Source of the DNA: Paragonimus skrjabini miyazakii
Taxonomy: Eukaryota > Platyhelminthes > Trematoda > Plagiorchiida > Troglotrematidae
NCBI GenBank assembly: GCA_014338405.1
Contig: JTDE01000208.1
Coordinates: 269,155-333,154, forward strand
Direction of reading: 5' to 3'
DNA: 64,000 nt
Part shown: positions 37,036 through 50,382 of the stretch, in pieces
Layout: each line of letters begins with the position of its first letter
Position numbering within the stretch: position 1 is the first letter of the stretch
Translations under genes and position numbers: made by a program
The notes under the pieces: model-generated
What the model was told of the DNA's origin: nothing
Database searches by the model: none
Seen by the model: only the letters and a program-made list of their open reading frames with translations

Positions 37036-37147
37036 GCGCAGACCTCGCACTCCTATAGATACTTTCAGCCAGTCGGTTTCAGAACATGACATTAAGGTAG
37101 GGTTTCCCTCTTGTTAGCTCACGTTGTCAGTTGTGTATATCCTTGTA
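37036..37147 (-). repeat. SINE-A 3' fragment (copy A5)
   Basis: About 110 bases match the 3' half of SINE-A in reverse: CTCGCACTCCTATAGA, CTTTCAGCCAGTCGG, TCTTGTTAGCTCACGTTGTCAG. The tRNA-like head is missing. It lies 120 bp from copy A4 in the same orientation. Confidence 0.65.
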
Positions 37148-37177
37148 TGTTCAGTTTGCAATCCATTACATTCTACG

Positions 37178-37292
37178 CATTGCACAGGCTCATACCATTG
37201 AATAGGTGGAACATACACTGCCACTTCAACGATTGAGCATTCACCGACAACCGCCGTCAGTCGGAGGTCACGTAGATCATTGACCCTGCATA
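37178..37292 (-). CDS. Possible small exon between the PTB-like exons
   Basis: After an acceptor CTATGCAG (exon first base about 37292) the minus strand reads VNDLRDLRLTAVVGE and VYVPPIQWYEPVQC in one frame, with possible donors GTATGAG or GTAGAA near 37178-37200. The exon opens in phase 2, matching the phase-2 exit of the candidate at 37640-37706. Homology is not recognised. It is included only because strand, order and phase fit the proposed adaptor gene. Confidence 0.2.
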
Positions 37293-37627
37293 GTCGCATG
37301 GCTTGAAATGTTTCTGTTTTCCTCACTAAACCTTAGGTTTTGATTCATCAGTCCATTGAATGAATCACTTTGACGGGAGACAGAAAAAATCGCTTCTGTT
37401 ACCCTGAAGTTGACGTCCGTACTGGAAATCATGAACCGTTCAGTCAAATGGATTTCCTTCATCTAGTTCACATCAGAATACGAAAAGGTACTTCTGTTAT
37501 TCTGCCAACAGCGTTTACCAAACCCTGTTCTCAACCTTGCTTCATCCAAAACCACGTTTGTTTTCCGCCGTATCATTTGACAATTCTTGAGTGACAGCAA
37601 TAATCTTTGTATGTTGTTATACCTGGT

Positions 37628-37706
37628 CAGCTTGGTCGTCTGCATTGCCACAAGGCTAGGAACGTTCTCTGACTTGATGTGACACACAGCAGCATGTTTC
37701 TACCAA
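37628..37706 (-). CDS. Possible exon encoding end of a PTB domain
   Basis: A minus-strand open segment after an acceptor GTTGGTAG encodes HAAVCHIKSENVPSLVAMQ and ends at donor ACCAG|GTATAAC in phase 2. PTB domains end with a Cys-His-hydrophobic strand followed by an acidic turn and a helix (pattern CHxF...EN...LV..I). This segment resembles that pattern, with one residue missing. The similarity is short and the call is tentative; exact borders are uncertain by a few bases. Confidence 0.22.
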
Positions 37707-37709
37707 CGG

Positions 37710-40700
37710 ACTTATCCCTAAGCGATGTGTTCACCAGAGGAAATTTTCCAATGTCTAACCCAATGGTCAAACTGTAATGAATAGCTACTGATGTACAGAA
37801 CGGGAATAAAATGCGAACGGTTGGTTTAAGGAATCGCTAACGGAATGGTGGACAGAGTTTTTGACTTAGCTGGGTAACTTAAGCAATGTGCACGTTGGAA
37901 AACCGAACCCACGACCTATGAGCAGACGTCAAAATGTCAATTCACCCAAGTACCCGCAATTCTACACGGTACCAGTGAAAAGTTGCCTGTGCCTCGTCAG
38001 TGTGATTAGTTTGGACAGATTGTATTGTTGCAGGTGACCGGCTGAAATGTAAACAAAATTTTAATGCTCAAGGAGTAGGTTGGTACCGGTTATCCCTTCG
38101 CAAAATATCCTTCCCCTAACATCTATATGCATAGTCCAATGAAAAGCAGTTCATACGATGGCAACTATTGGTTCGAGTAAGCAATACTTGTCACCCATAA
38201 ACGGAAGATTCAACTGGTTTCAGTAACGCTTGCGAGAAGACTGACTTTTTGGTACTTCGAATAGAGTACTAACGAATGTCCGAACATGTATGACTGTAAC
38301 GACTATCTATCTTATCTAACGTAGTCTCTACACAAAGTACACTGTGTTAAGACAAGAGCATTACAGTATCATACGGCAACTGTTTCACAGTTTGTTTATA
38401 AATGCAGATAGGCTATACGTCAAGCAGCTGGCTCCATTCAGGCAATGACTGCTGTTTATTCAAAGCGAGCCATCTGGATTTACTCGATTAATTTCATGAA
38501 CCGCGCTAGCTTTTGTCCATCATTTGTCTAAAAAACACTTGCTTGAATATAGAGAAGAGCTAATGGGCGACTGAGCAAGAGGACAGTATGTTGCAATTGG
38601 CAAACAAGAATGACGGGCAAATTACTTAAACAAAACGTGAAAGAAAGTTGGATGACGTTTCGATAAAAAGCGAAACAATTATTCGATACAGGTTTACAGT
38701 GCTCGGTTTAGATCAGTAGTCACTAAAATATCAACTACGAATATGTCTGAATATAACTGTAAGAAATTGTCATGACGCAATGATATCAGTTTAAAGACGT
38801 TGAGCTGAAAGTCACTTAGAGGAGATCATCGATTTCAATTTCTAAAAGTGTTGGGTTTTCTATGGTGTTTGCCTGAGCGTAGGACGAATACTTGAAGCTT
38901 ATCTTCACGGACTTTGACTCAAGGACGAAAACGAGGACTCAACGGAATTTTACGTTTACCGAAAGCCTTTTGAAAAAGTGTACAAATCACTTTTTGAAAT
39001 CAATTGTCTTGGCGTTATTCGGTGGGTCAGAATATCGGCTTACTTCTGTATTTATAATTAAACCAGTTATTCTTCCATCTTCCCTATTCATTCGTTACGA
39101 GTTTCGGGGAGAAGATTTATCACCTAATGAAGAATGTGGATCGCGATGGCAGTTTTATACCTCACGGACTGCCACTTACGTAACTTGTCACCTTCAAATC
39201 AATGTATTCAAAAACCGTCTTCTTGTCTTTCGTTTGTACGGCCGCATTCATTCATACTTGGAATTACAAATGGTGTTGAAGAAATTTACCTTGCACAAAA
39301 GTTTAGAGTCAGTCGAATTGATTTTGATGGGATTCACATGATTTCCTAGTATCTGAAAGCTAGTTTTATTAAACATTATAAATATTTCTGATAAATAAAC
39401 GACGTTTTGTCCAGTATTTTTATTTCTTCGTTACAACAGTAGGGCGTAAACTAACTTAAAAAAATAAAATGTACAGGCCTATTACAGTAAAATTCGTATT
39501 GCCCGTAAAGTTGTGTGTTGAACGGGTAAGCGAACGAACCTCTTAATTAAGAATGAACAGAATCATCTACTTCAGTCAGTATACTAATCAAGAGTATACG
39601 TGGACAAAGATTAGTAAGCTTGACCATGTAATGAGACCTCGGTAAATACTGTGACGAATCGTCACTGCAACTTGCCAGCCACTGAAGTGTTAGATACACA
39701 CCATTCCTCATGAAAGATCAATTACAGTCGTTCAGCTAAGTAGCCCAACATGCCCATTGCCTCATATGTGCGTGGGTCTAACCAACACAGCCTAACAAAC
39801 GTGAGCTGAGTTTGTAATACGTATATGCATACGGCTATGTACATGATACTGTACCAGCAGCGTATCATGCCAATTCCGGCAATTTTTCGGGTAAGCAGAG
39901 TGAGTACGTAGGGGGTTGTTAGTTGACTGCCCGTTTAACAGCTAAGATTATTAAAAATAACTCGACAGTTTAAACTCCATGTTAATTGCTCAGCTTCGTC
40001 CCTGTCAATGAACTCCCCTCGTTTGCATCATGAATGCCGTTTTCTAGACAATCTCCCCTTAATTCACCTGCAGTCCCTTACGCTCCCTGAGGGTAACATC
40101 ATCCATTTTAGGAAGAGTTGGCTCAAGCTAATCTATGTAGCTACGACGGGATAAAAGTCCAATGCCAATCTGTTGAGTATTCTGCAATCTGGTCGTGTTT
40201 ACCTCATCGTTAAGTTCAAGTTTTATATAGCGGGTTAAGTCTCGCTTGCTCGTTAGCTGGTAGCAGTATGCCAGTGATGGAGCTGATGGGCATCAACGAT
40301 GCAGAAGTGATTGTACTAAATTCCTCAAACTGGATTTTGTCGAATAAATGAAGTTAATTCATGCACCGTAATGCGGGTAGATGGAAAGTAACATCTACAA
40401 CATCAGTGCGTTTAAAGTAGTACTTCATTGACACTAGGTTTTGGATTCAAAGGCACGGCCTCTCTGCTCCAACAGGAAGAGGCACGCTCTCCGGAATTTC
40501 AAGTTAACAAGGATACAGACTAAGTTTGGTCACGTAGCACCACATCAGATTGGCGTCTACAACTTGCGTGACTGAGATACCGTAATCCGCGACGTTCGAC
40601 CAATGCTGAGTGAACCAACGACAAACGTCGAACCTGATCATCACGATCCGTCACGGTGGTTGGCAAGGGCTCCCATCGGTCCGACCTGATTTGAGTGCTG

Positions 40701-42777
40701 TGTAGTACATGGCTTACTTCGTCTCTCTCATCACTGTAAATTGATGCTATTCCTTTAGCTTTTGTAAGTGCACATACGCGCCCTCACATTTGAACTATTT
40801 ACCCTGAAGAAAATTATGTAACACTTTTAAGTCTCAGCTTATGTCGTGCGTAAAATTTTCCAGCCTCATATTTGCTTACGGTTATTCCTAACTAGTAATA
40901 ACCTTTGTGTGGATTATGTGTCCATCTGACCATAATTAAAGGACATAACCTCATTACTAAATTGACTACAAATTGAATGGTTGTTCAATGAGAATGAATC
41001 AGATGACAATAACAATAAACCCAGTTTCATCACTTACGTGATATCTGACAGTCTTCGATTTGACGCCAAACAGAATGAACAGTCTACAGTATTGACAGAC
41101 ATAATCACCTCCCAGTTAGTTCTTACAAACACGTTGGCGAGATAATCTCGGAACTTACAGGGAACCAACGTCAAAACGGTACAAGATTCGTACAAAGTTA
41201 CAGATTTGGCGAAACCGAAAAGTCTTATGTGTACAGATTGATTGAGCAAACTTTGAAACTAGAATGATAGTATAGTGGGTTCGGTGAAACCGGTTGAGAA
41301 AACCGACAAGTAGAAGAGTATGAGGGAGAAAAAATAGTTTAGAGGAAAGTGGTAAAAATTCTAAGTGTGTCAATCCAGACGAACCTGACCAAAAATAAAA
41401 CGAACCCAATTCAACATGCAACAGATGACTAGCAACGATATTGATGGGTCAACCGTAGATAAATTCTACTGGAAAGTTTCAGACTAACAGGCTACATGGT
41501 GACTTAAATGAGTCTCCATAAAGTATGCCCTGGCCTTTGTATTACCCCCGATGGCATAACTCATAGCTATCAGGTGTCTCTTGTATTTATAATGGGTTGT
41601 GGAAGAAATAAAGAACGAGCTACATTTGCTTTCTCAATATTTAATGATCTGATAGGCTAATGCCGTGCTAGACTCAAATATAGGCAAGTAGTAGAAGCAC
41701 GGGTGAAAATATGACTTGGTTTTAGCTGCATTTCTGGCACTTTCAACTAGTAAAAAAATATATACCATCGACAGTTCGCCAGTTGGCCCAAAAATCACTT
41801 TCGGTTACGCTTTTTAGCAAGCGGTTCGACATGCAGAGAAAGATATGTGAGCAGTTGTCTCGAATGTTTCTCTCTCCTGGATAGTTGCTTCGAGATGATA
41901 AGATTTACAGACTATTTAAAACAAATGGAAGATTCAATCCAGTTGTGATGATATACGCTTTTTAACTTACCAACTGCCATTTCATGGCCACCTTGGTCCT
42001 AATTCTGCTGTTGAGACCGTAAACAGTCCGTTTGAGGTCTTGGAGCAATTCAACTATTCATCTAAAACCATATTCGTGTTAAGGTTAGTGAACAGGATAA
42101 AAGGAAGTGTTATGGTGCTTTTCTTTTATATATTTCCAGGCGAAAGGGGTTAATAAGACTCAATAACTTTAGGCCAACGGGTAAGTTGAGCGACGGAACA
42201 CCACTAGTGAATAGTGACCTCTCTGAAATTGCCCACCTATTGTGTTACGTTCGGAGATCGCAATTGAACAGAAAGGTCCAAGGTCGACTCTAATAAATTA
42301 AAGCAAATTTTGAGACCTGCTGCACTTTAGGGAGGTACAATAACAATACCCAGCTTAGGTATGAAGATCTTAAAACGGACTGGATATGTATGAGAATACA
42401 TTAAGAAATACCGTATATCAATGGTTCCAAATAGAACAGATCTCCGTTCTGCTGTCACTTCACACGGGATTCATCAATCCACGATAGGACAGTCGAAACA
42501 GACAGAAAACACATGTCGTAAGATGTTAACACTTCGATTTACTCTCATCAGCCGCAGGCGTAAAACTGGCACAGTTGGTACAAACTGGACATAGTTATAA
42601 CCAGTGAACGGACGACCCAATTAATTTCAAACGTTCGCGCAATAATGGCATAGTCAGTGAGATCACTGGTTGCGGCTACGTGCAGGTTGTATAAAATGTG
42701 TCAGTTTTATGCATGCGGTGAATGAGAGTAAACCGGAATACAGACACTTCCCAACATATGTCATTTCTTATAGACTG
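37710..42777. other. No confirmed gene; presumed intron
   Basis: No recognisable gene or repeat family. The plus-strand frame at 38892-39341 (149 codons) is the longest here but shows no recognisable domain. If the adaptor gene model is right, this is intron on the minus strand. Confidence 0.4.
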
Positions 42778-42926
42778 ACCATCATCCACAATTGATCGCA
42801 GCTGTCACATTCACATAAACTTTCCGGTCGACCTCTTTCGAAAAGAAACACTAGACTCCAGTTTTGCTCTAATTAGAGCAGCTGGTCAATAGTGCACATC
42901 CTTGCCAATGCTGGGACTAGAACTCA
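42778..42926 (-). repeat. SINE-A 3' fragment (copy A6)
   Basis: Reverse copy of the 3' two-thirds of SINE-A (CACAATTGATCGCAGCTGTC, TTTCCGGTCGACC, GCTGGGACTAGAACTC), stopping at the box B region. About 95 bases separate it from the oppositely oriented 5' part of copy A7. Confidence 0.8.
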
Positions 42927-43020
42927 TCAATAATCAAAATGCCGCCCAACTAATTAATGATTTCTGTGATTTCAACTTGGTGAAGAGTCCTGGTTGAGGG
43001 GCCATCGATTGGAATTAACA

Positions 43021-43129
43021 GACAGTAACTGTGTCTCCTATCGAGACGATCGGGCAACCTGATCATTACTCACAAGCGAAAGTGGTTGACCGTTCACATA
43101 CGATAATTTGGTCGTGCCTAACGTGAGGT
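43021..43129 (+). repeat. SINE-A 5' part (copy A7), cut by assembly gap
   Basis: The first 109 bases of a plus-strand SINE-A. The last 89 (43041-43129) are identical to 55785-55873 of copy A8. The sequence stops at the gap exactly where the tRNA-like part should begin. Confidence 0.92.
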
Positions 43130-43500
43130 NNNNNNNNNNNNNNNNNNNNNNNNNNNNNNNNNNNNNNNNNNNNNNNNNNNNNNNNNNNNNNNNNNNNNNN
43201 NNNNNNNNNNNNNNNNNNNNNNNNNNNNNNNNNNNNNNNNNNNNNNNNNNNNNNNNNNNNNNNNNNNNNNNNNNNNNNNNNNNNNNNNNNNNNNNNNNNN
43301 NNNNNNNNNNNNNNNNNNNNNNNNNNNNNNNNNNNNNNNNNNNNNNNNNNNNNNNNNNNNNNNNNNNNNNNNNNNNNNNNNNNNNNNNNNNNNNNNNNNN
43401 NNNNNNNNNNNNNNNNNNNNNNNNNNNNNNNNNNNNNNNNNNNNNNNNNNNNNNNNNNNNNNNNNNNNNNNNNNNNNNNNNNNNNNNNNNNNNNNNNNNN
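43130..43500. other. Assembly gap (371 N)
   Basis: Unresolved bases. Open frames across it are meaningless. The left edge is inside a SINE-A copy, so the gap probably hides the remainder of that copy and possibly other repeats. Confidence 0.99.
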
Positions 43501-46500
43501 GAAATACGTGACAAATGAGGTCAACCAAGTCATAGATAGACATGGAGACAAATTTTTGATACGATGAGGTCACAAGCATGATCTAACTGGAAACGCAGCA
43601 GTTTGATCGACTATGATTTAGGTGGTGGGCCGTGGCAACCGCAAGGTATGAACAAAGCGCTACTGTTTGAACAAGAGTGGGTTGAAATTTCGAAAATCTA
43701 AATGCAACCGTGAACAACCATGCCATTTCGATGGTGTCTGAATCAGTAGCCAGTTTATAAGCAATAGCGGTAGGCCTGTTCTTGCATTGAGGCGGTGATG
43801 TGAGTTGCACTTTTATTTAGCAGGCCCTAAAATGTAGTCTAATATATGTTGTGTCAGTTTGCAATAAAATTGCAGCTTCTATTTAAGCGGATCAATAACA
43901 TAAAGAGAGCCAGATCGAAAAATTAGAACTTAACCTGCATTCACGGAAAACTTGCCATCCTACTGTTATTCTGTCAGCATGTCGGCATGTTTATTTTTTC
44001 CCGTTAAGTAAACTAGTGAATACACTACGTAAAAATAATGCTGCGTAAGTGAATATGGTTGTCCTGAGGTTGTTGGTCAATAAAATTCAACATAGGAACA
44101 CGTTTAGTTAACCGTGTATTTACGTTAAATGAAGCACGTGACGTAATAATACTTGTGTCAGCAGATCATCACTTCAGGACAATCAGTATATTAACAGAAA
44201 TGGGTCATCCACGTGCCATACTATCGGTTTGTTTATCAATCTGAACGCACCAGTTTGTGTGTAGAAAACAGGTTTAAACAACATTAAACTGACCGTTGTG
44301 CACTGTACTCCGGTTGCATAATATTGCTTGACTTCACATAATAACACCAAATTGTATTCTTCCTAGTATTTATCCACACATAACAACTATTCCCGTGATA
44401 AACTGATGTCCTCAGAATGACTGTTGTAAGGTTCTCGGATCAAGCCTTCCGTAGCATTCACTAATCTATCTGTTCATTTTTTAATTTTGTTCACGAGACC
44501 TTCCATACAACGACAATAGATTCATTACTAGTAACACGGTGATAACCATCGGTGTCATAACGCAGTACCTACGTTGTACTTAGATTGTTCTGGGTGTAAA
44601 CACGCACATCTGCAAGCTAGGATAGACTTCCAAGGTTCATTGACTGCGCGACTCATCTGATTCTAGACAGGTATAATGTGATTCAGGTCAGACTGGCCTT
44701 ACGGTCTGCAATAACACCTGTGTACAACCGAATTTCAATTTCTCCTACACGTTTGTTGCATTGGAAGGTCAACAAAATCTAGTTTATCCCTTTAACACAT
44801 GGGTGGAATAGTAGACGTAACTAAAGTTGGCAATTAACTGTCGGATAATGCCACTTTATACGTCAGGTTCAAAGTTTGGTTCATTAGATCGGGAAACTGG
44901 TGTTTTAGCCAACTCTGGTCTCGCGTAGCCAGCAGAAACAAACATTGTTGATTGTGTGCTCCGCTCGGCAGTGACAGATAAAAGAATGTCTACTGAGCAT
45001 TTCGACTCTGACGGGACATTGAGTATGAATAAAATGGGGTTTCTGAAAATTAGATTGTTCTGATCAGTCACCCCAAGTGTTATTTGAGTCGTCCATCCAT
45101 TTCTGTGTCCTCTGCCGTGTAAAAGGTGTTATCTAGTGGACGTGTTAATTTCAGAAAACAATAAGATATTCTCTCATGATTTGTTCATTTGTGAAGGGCA
45201 CTTTACGGTATACACCACCTAATATGTAGTCCTTGCTCACGTGGCACTCATAGCAAACTCCTTGCGATCCGAAAGCTTATGTAAAAAGTCATTTGGGTAA
45301 GCACCTGTTTTCGATAGTTCCCAACGGGCGCTCATACTTATGCAGAGTGTAAGGGGATTATATACAAAGATCTGGACAATTCGTGAGAGTAACGGAATGT
45401 CGCAGACATGAATCAGTCACACGTACCGTCATAAAATACGTGTTCGTCAATATCAACAGGTTCACAGCTGTTCGGGCTTCGTGTAATTTGAGGATAAATG
45501 ACCGACAGAGATAGATGATTAACACAAGCGTAAAATGAGGCGGTTAAAAGCAAGACATCTCTGCGAGGCAGCAGTTCTGAAGTAGCATTGGCATACCTTA
45601 TTCACAACCCTAAATAAGTCTTTCGGTTAAAAATTATATTCAGCGTTTATCAGACGAGAACCCGTCAAGCTAGACCTGAGCTTTTTTGACCCCGTTTAAA
45701 CTTCATTTCAGGAGGTGTTTACAAACCATTTTCGGTGGCTTCCCTACAGTTCCTCAAACATGAACTGCTTGATAACAACGAGTGGGACAACAGGTACAGA
45801 AGAGCAAATGAAAACTTGAAAAATTATCTATGAAGTATGGCACAAACATTGGACTGGTACTCAACAATACGCTAACTTATACTGCAGATGAAGGTATTTT
45901 CAGTTGTATTGGACAGCTAACGGCAGATACCCTCGTTAATAGTTTCGTCTTTGCGTGTCAAATGGGTTGAAACTAGGCTTTTTCTCCGCTGTCTACACGG
46001 AATTACGCTTCGTTATAGACTTCATTTTCTTACCTAACAGTCTTTGGGATATCCGTTTTGATTCGATTCGTCTTGAACGTGCTGTAATTTCTCTCATATG
46101 ACGTCGGGAGAGCACCCTCTTTACGCCCTAGAACCTAAGCAAAAGATCAATTTTCTCTTTTATTTCAGTGGAGCTTTAACTGTGAAAGTACGTTTTATGT
46201 CCGGTCCACGTTTTTTTCCCGACAGACTTTCATCTGGACAGACCCATCCACTCAATGGAACAATACTAGGTCGAGAAAAGATAACCTGTTGATATATAGT
46301 CTGTTTCGATAATGAACTGAATATTCGAATGTACACGGTTCATAAGAGTCTACCCTCTGCCCTTTACGGTTTTCACAAGATTTTCAACGTAAGGTTGGAT
46401 GAGTTTGGTTTCGTGTACATATGTATGCGTTTTCAAGCTGAGGTAGACTAAGACGAGCAGTGAGCTGTCACACAATGCAAAGAACGATGTAAGTTACATG

Positions 46501-49500
46501 TTTGAAGTTGCTTTTTCCGTGACATCAAACTATGCTAAGATAAAAGATCGTGTGTCCACTTATCGGACAGCCTATTTTGGGCTTTGTTTTCTAGATTAAA
46601 ACTACATACTCTACAATAGTTTACCGTGTTTACTTCTGGCATTACCAATTTCGCAGTCTAGTGATCTTAGTTTTAAACTTGAAATCTACTGCCAGTCTGC
46701 CACTTCAACTTCCCAGTCAACATATTTCGCATATCTGTTGTCAACCGCTGAAACGAAGACACATGCATCTTACCATGGCGTAATAAATTCTGAGATATCA
46801 GGTGTGTTCCGTACGATAAATTGCTGTGTAACCCCCTATCTGAAATATCATACTTTTGAGATAAAAAATTTCGAAATTTGCACCCTAGACGGTAACACAC
46901 TAAAGTTAGCAAAAGCTACCTGAAAAGAACGGCGTCAGTAAAACAGCCATCTGTTGTCTGATTTATTCTGGAATATTGCCTCATTAATGCGGCCATTATG
47001 ATTTAGCACAAACTTTTCAATAAGTTAAACCCTGGGGCAACAATTAAGTACACCAGCGATTTTAAGATCTCAACAGAACTTACACCGTTCCGTAATTTGA
47101 AACCCAAAAATTCAAACCCGTTCTCTCCCAACGCCGGCTGCTTCATGATAATGCCGCACGAGTTCGTCTCGATAGGATCCTTCCATATATAAGTGATGTC
47201 AGAGACTCGGTAGATCTCTAACAGTTCCTGTCGGGTTGAAATAAAAAATCAAATTACTCATTTTTTTTCCACATCATACGACAACGTCCATAAATTGATG
47301 AATACTACCGTCCGAAACGAGCTCGATATTTCTCGTTGTTCACTGTATGATCAGTAGATAAATACCAATGCAGTCTGAATAATAAATGTATTAGATGACC
47401 TCTCTAAATCACACAAACTAGGCTAAACATTGATTCGAAGCTAGCAAGCAAGGAATGCATAGCTCTGCATATGCACACAACTGTATCTCACCAACTGTTT
47501 ACAGTAAAAATGGCAAGCTACTGAGGGGATCCTCACTTACAAATGCGATCCAATCAAGGTGTAAAATATCCAACAACGCAACCGACGTAGTGTAAATTCA
47601 GTGGATAGACCAACAGTATGTTCCAAACTTTTGGCAACAATCGATTTTGTAAATTGCAGCAGATAATCGTCACACTGTGCATGATGGCCAAGGAAGTCAA
47701 TCGGCTTAAAGTATTATGCATACCAGACGACTCTAGTGTTATATATAAATGGGCCTCATGTTTGTCCGCGCAGCTTTAGACTGACCAGTGTGCGATTTTT
47801 CGTACCCACCTAAGCAATCGTCCTGCCATCTTAGTTTGAGACTGCCATACTGTCGCTTCTGCATAGATGAAACCGAATCAACACAAATGTCTGTACACAT
47901 ATTTCAGAAGCATACAGTAGATCACGCAGTCACTGATACGTCTGTTGGTATTGAACAACAAGCGTTTAATTAAGTTTATAGGACAGGGCAAATGAAACTC
48001 ATTCACTGATCACTTTGTATCAACAGGAACCCAATCTAAAGCTAGCCGAATAGGTATGTAAGTTTTACCTGGTTTTTGCATTATACTGGAAAATAATTCA
48101 GTTTTCTATAGGTGAAAGACAATTAAATCAAAGTATACACTGTGTCTCACAATCACCAGGCCAAATTTTCAACAATGCATATTTGGATCGACGTGACATT
48201 TTGCTTGGAGACAGGAAAGTTAAGAGCGACTGTTCTGAACACGAGCAAGAGCTCAACACAAATTCGGCACAAATGTAGCACTAAACAACGGGACTCGTCG
48301 AAACTAGTTGCCCCACCAACATAAGGTCACGTACTTTGACGACGTAACCTAGCGTTAAGGTTAGAAATCTACCATACTTGAAATGCTAGGTTGTGTTTAA
48401 ACTGAAGTGGCTATCACCACCGAACACGAATCGATTTCTACCAAAAACGACTAAATGCGACCACCTGTCTGTTTTATGTGATGACAGAAGTGCCAGTGCT
48501 AGTAGATAAACATTAAACAGGGCGCTATTCCGGTGTTTTGTGTAATGGATCTTAGCAATAGAGACTACGTCTGAAATGCTCAAAAACCGTGGTGACTAAC
48601 TAGGTCGCAGGTAGTAAAATTTGTTTTAAGTAGAACCGAACCGGAAGGAGAACCAACCGTACGCTAAAAACAACAGCGGCACTGTCCGAGATAAGTACCA
48701 GCCATGCCAGTGAGTGTTAATAAGCATGAATTGGTACTGTGGTATTCAAAAACGATCAAACACAGAATAGTGAAGAGTCAGCCACCATGTGCGCAGCAGA
48801 ATCTTCTACGAAGAAACAGAGATTTCTTTTGGCTGAGGTTCACATCATTTGAATAGGTCAGGAGCACAGTGCTGTTTTCTCTGATTGAAGTGCTTACTTA
48901 GATGTTTCGTTCTGATTGAGTTATTAAAATGATGTGACTTGCGTAAATAGCCCAAACCCTTTAGTAGACAACCGTGTGAAGGTAGCAGTGTGATGGTCTC
49001 GGAAGAAGTCGTCTCTGGTAAGATAATCTAAATCGTAATTCTGTAGAAAATACAAGATACCCATTGCTTCAATCGGATACTTTCCATTCAGCTACTGCTA
49101 TTATTGAGCCAATACAGCGGTAAAACTGTGATGCAAGAGCTCGTGGTCAGTTGATTATCAATTTCAGTGTCTAGTCCAATCATACAAAATGACGGTAGTA
49201 GTGCGCAGGGATTTGTGTCCAAGTGCACTGGTAGAACAACCTAACGATCTAAGATCTGAGTGGTAGCCTTGTGGTGACATTTATCACCGGGCAGTTCTGA
49301 TTCGTCATTGAGGATTTAGTTATATGCTTAATATCATACCTACATCTGAGGCAAAACAGAAACTGGTCAAGTCAGATTGCATGTAAACACTTTCAGATTA
49401 ACCAACACACTTGCTTTACATTGCGCTAGAAATTGCAATATACATCAACAAGTTTGTATGCAGAACTGTCCAAGGCATATCAAGCTGGCAGACCCCTTGG

Positions 49501-49590
49501 ATATTTGCACTTGTCTTGACGAAGGCCTCTAACCTGTCATTGTTTAACGTGTGCATTTCTTAGTCCATGTGAGCGAGAATCACCTGGCCT
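43501..49590. other. No confirmed gene; presumed intron
   Basis: Nothing recognisable. A minus-strand segment at 44872-45042 opens after a good acceptor (CAATCTAATTTTCAG) and is serine-rich, but it has no recognised homology and its phase does not match the neighbouring candidate exons. Confidence 0.4.
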
Positions 49591-50382
49591 ATTCTGCTAC
49601 CTTGACGTGGTGGTCAATCTTGTGTGTTGTTTTGATCCAGCACGTTATGCTAACTAAGGCTTCAGTCCTTGCAGGTTAAGCTATATCAAAGGGGAGCAGC
49701 CAGACTAAAGGCAGTCGCGCTCGTTGTGGACGATGCCAGTGTGTTGTGTGTTGGTTCTTTTCGATGTCTAATCTTGCCTGTTATGGTTTTACCTCTGTGG
49801 CTTGTATGTCTTATATGTCATCTGCGTATCATATGTGAACGTGTTGACTATATAGGCGTGTGGTTCTCGAACCCCTACGTAGCCAATGCAATTTGTTTAT
49901 TGCTAGTGGTCGATGATGCAGCGTCTGTATACGTATGTATGTCGCCCACTGCTTTGCGGTACAGACTCCTGTATCCACCGCCCACGAGGGTATGTGGCAA
50001 AACTTCAAGGAACAGATCACAGCAGCAGCCACCGGTACGTTCGATGTCAAACACCAGAAACTTCCGAAATGATTTGACAATAACAACGTGGTTATCTCTA
50101 CCTTAGTCCGAAAGAAGAATGCAGCATTTTCCGCTCCCGCAATAGACCCGTACAATGAAGAAAAAAGGATGACATTCAGGAGTACTCGTCGTCAAATGGC
50201 CGAACGTGTTCGCGGACGACCGATGGAGGATGCAAGATGAACAAATGTAGGATTACGCCGATCACAGACAACACAAGCAGTTCTACGATTCACCTAAGGT
50301 GATATTCGGCCCATCCACCTAGTCTACTAAATCACTGGTCCACGTTGACACCGGATGTTCGTGCATCCAACCAGAGGACATC

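Noticed and set aside
38892..39341. 149-codon plus-strand open frame and an overlapping one ending near EEIYLAQKFRVSRIDFDG
   Set aside because: The second frame briefly resembles a YWTD-propeller start, but no splice sites or further repeats support it, and one or two frames of this length are expected by chance.
41050..41250. Perfect GTAAGTG donor after a minus-strand frame (near 41040)
   Set aside because: No convincing acceptor or homology, and such hexamers occur many times by chance.
43038..43579. Open frames spanning the N gap
   Set aside because: They are artefacts of unresolved bases.
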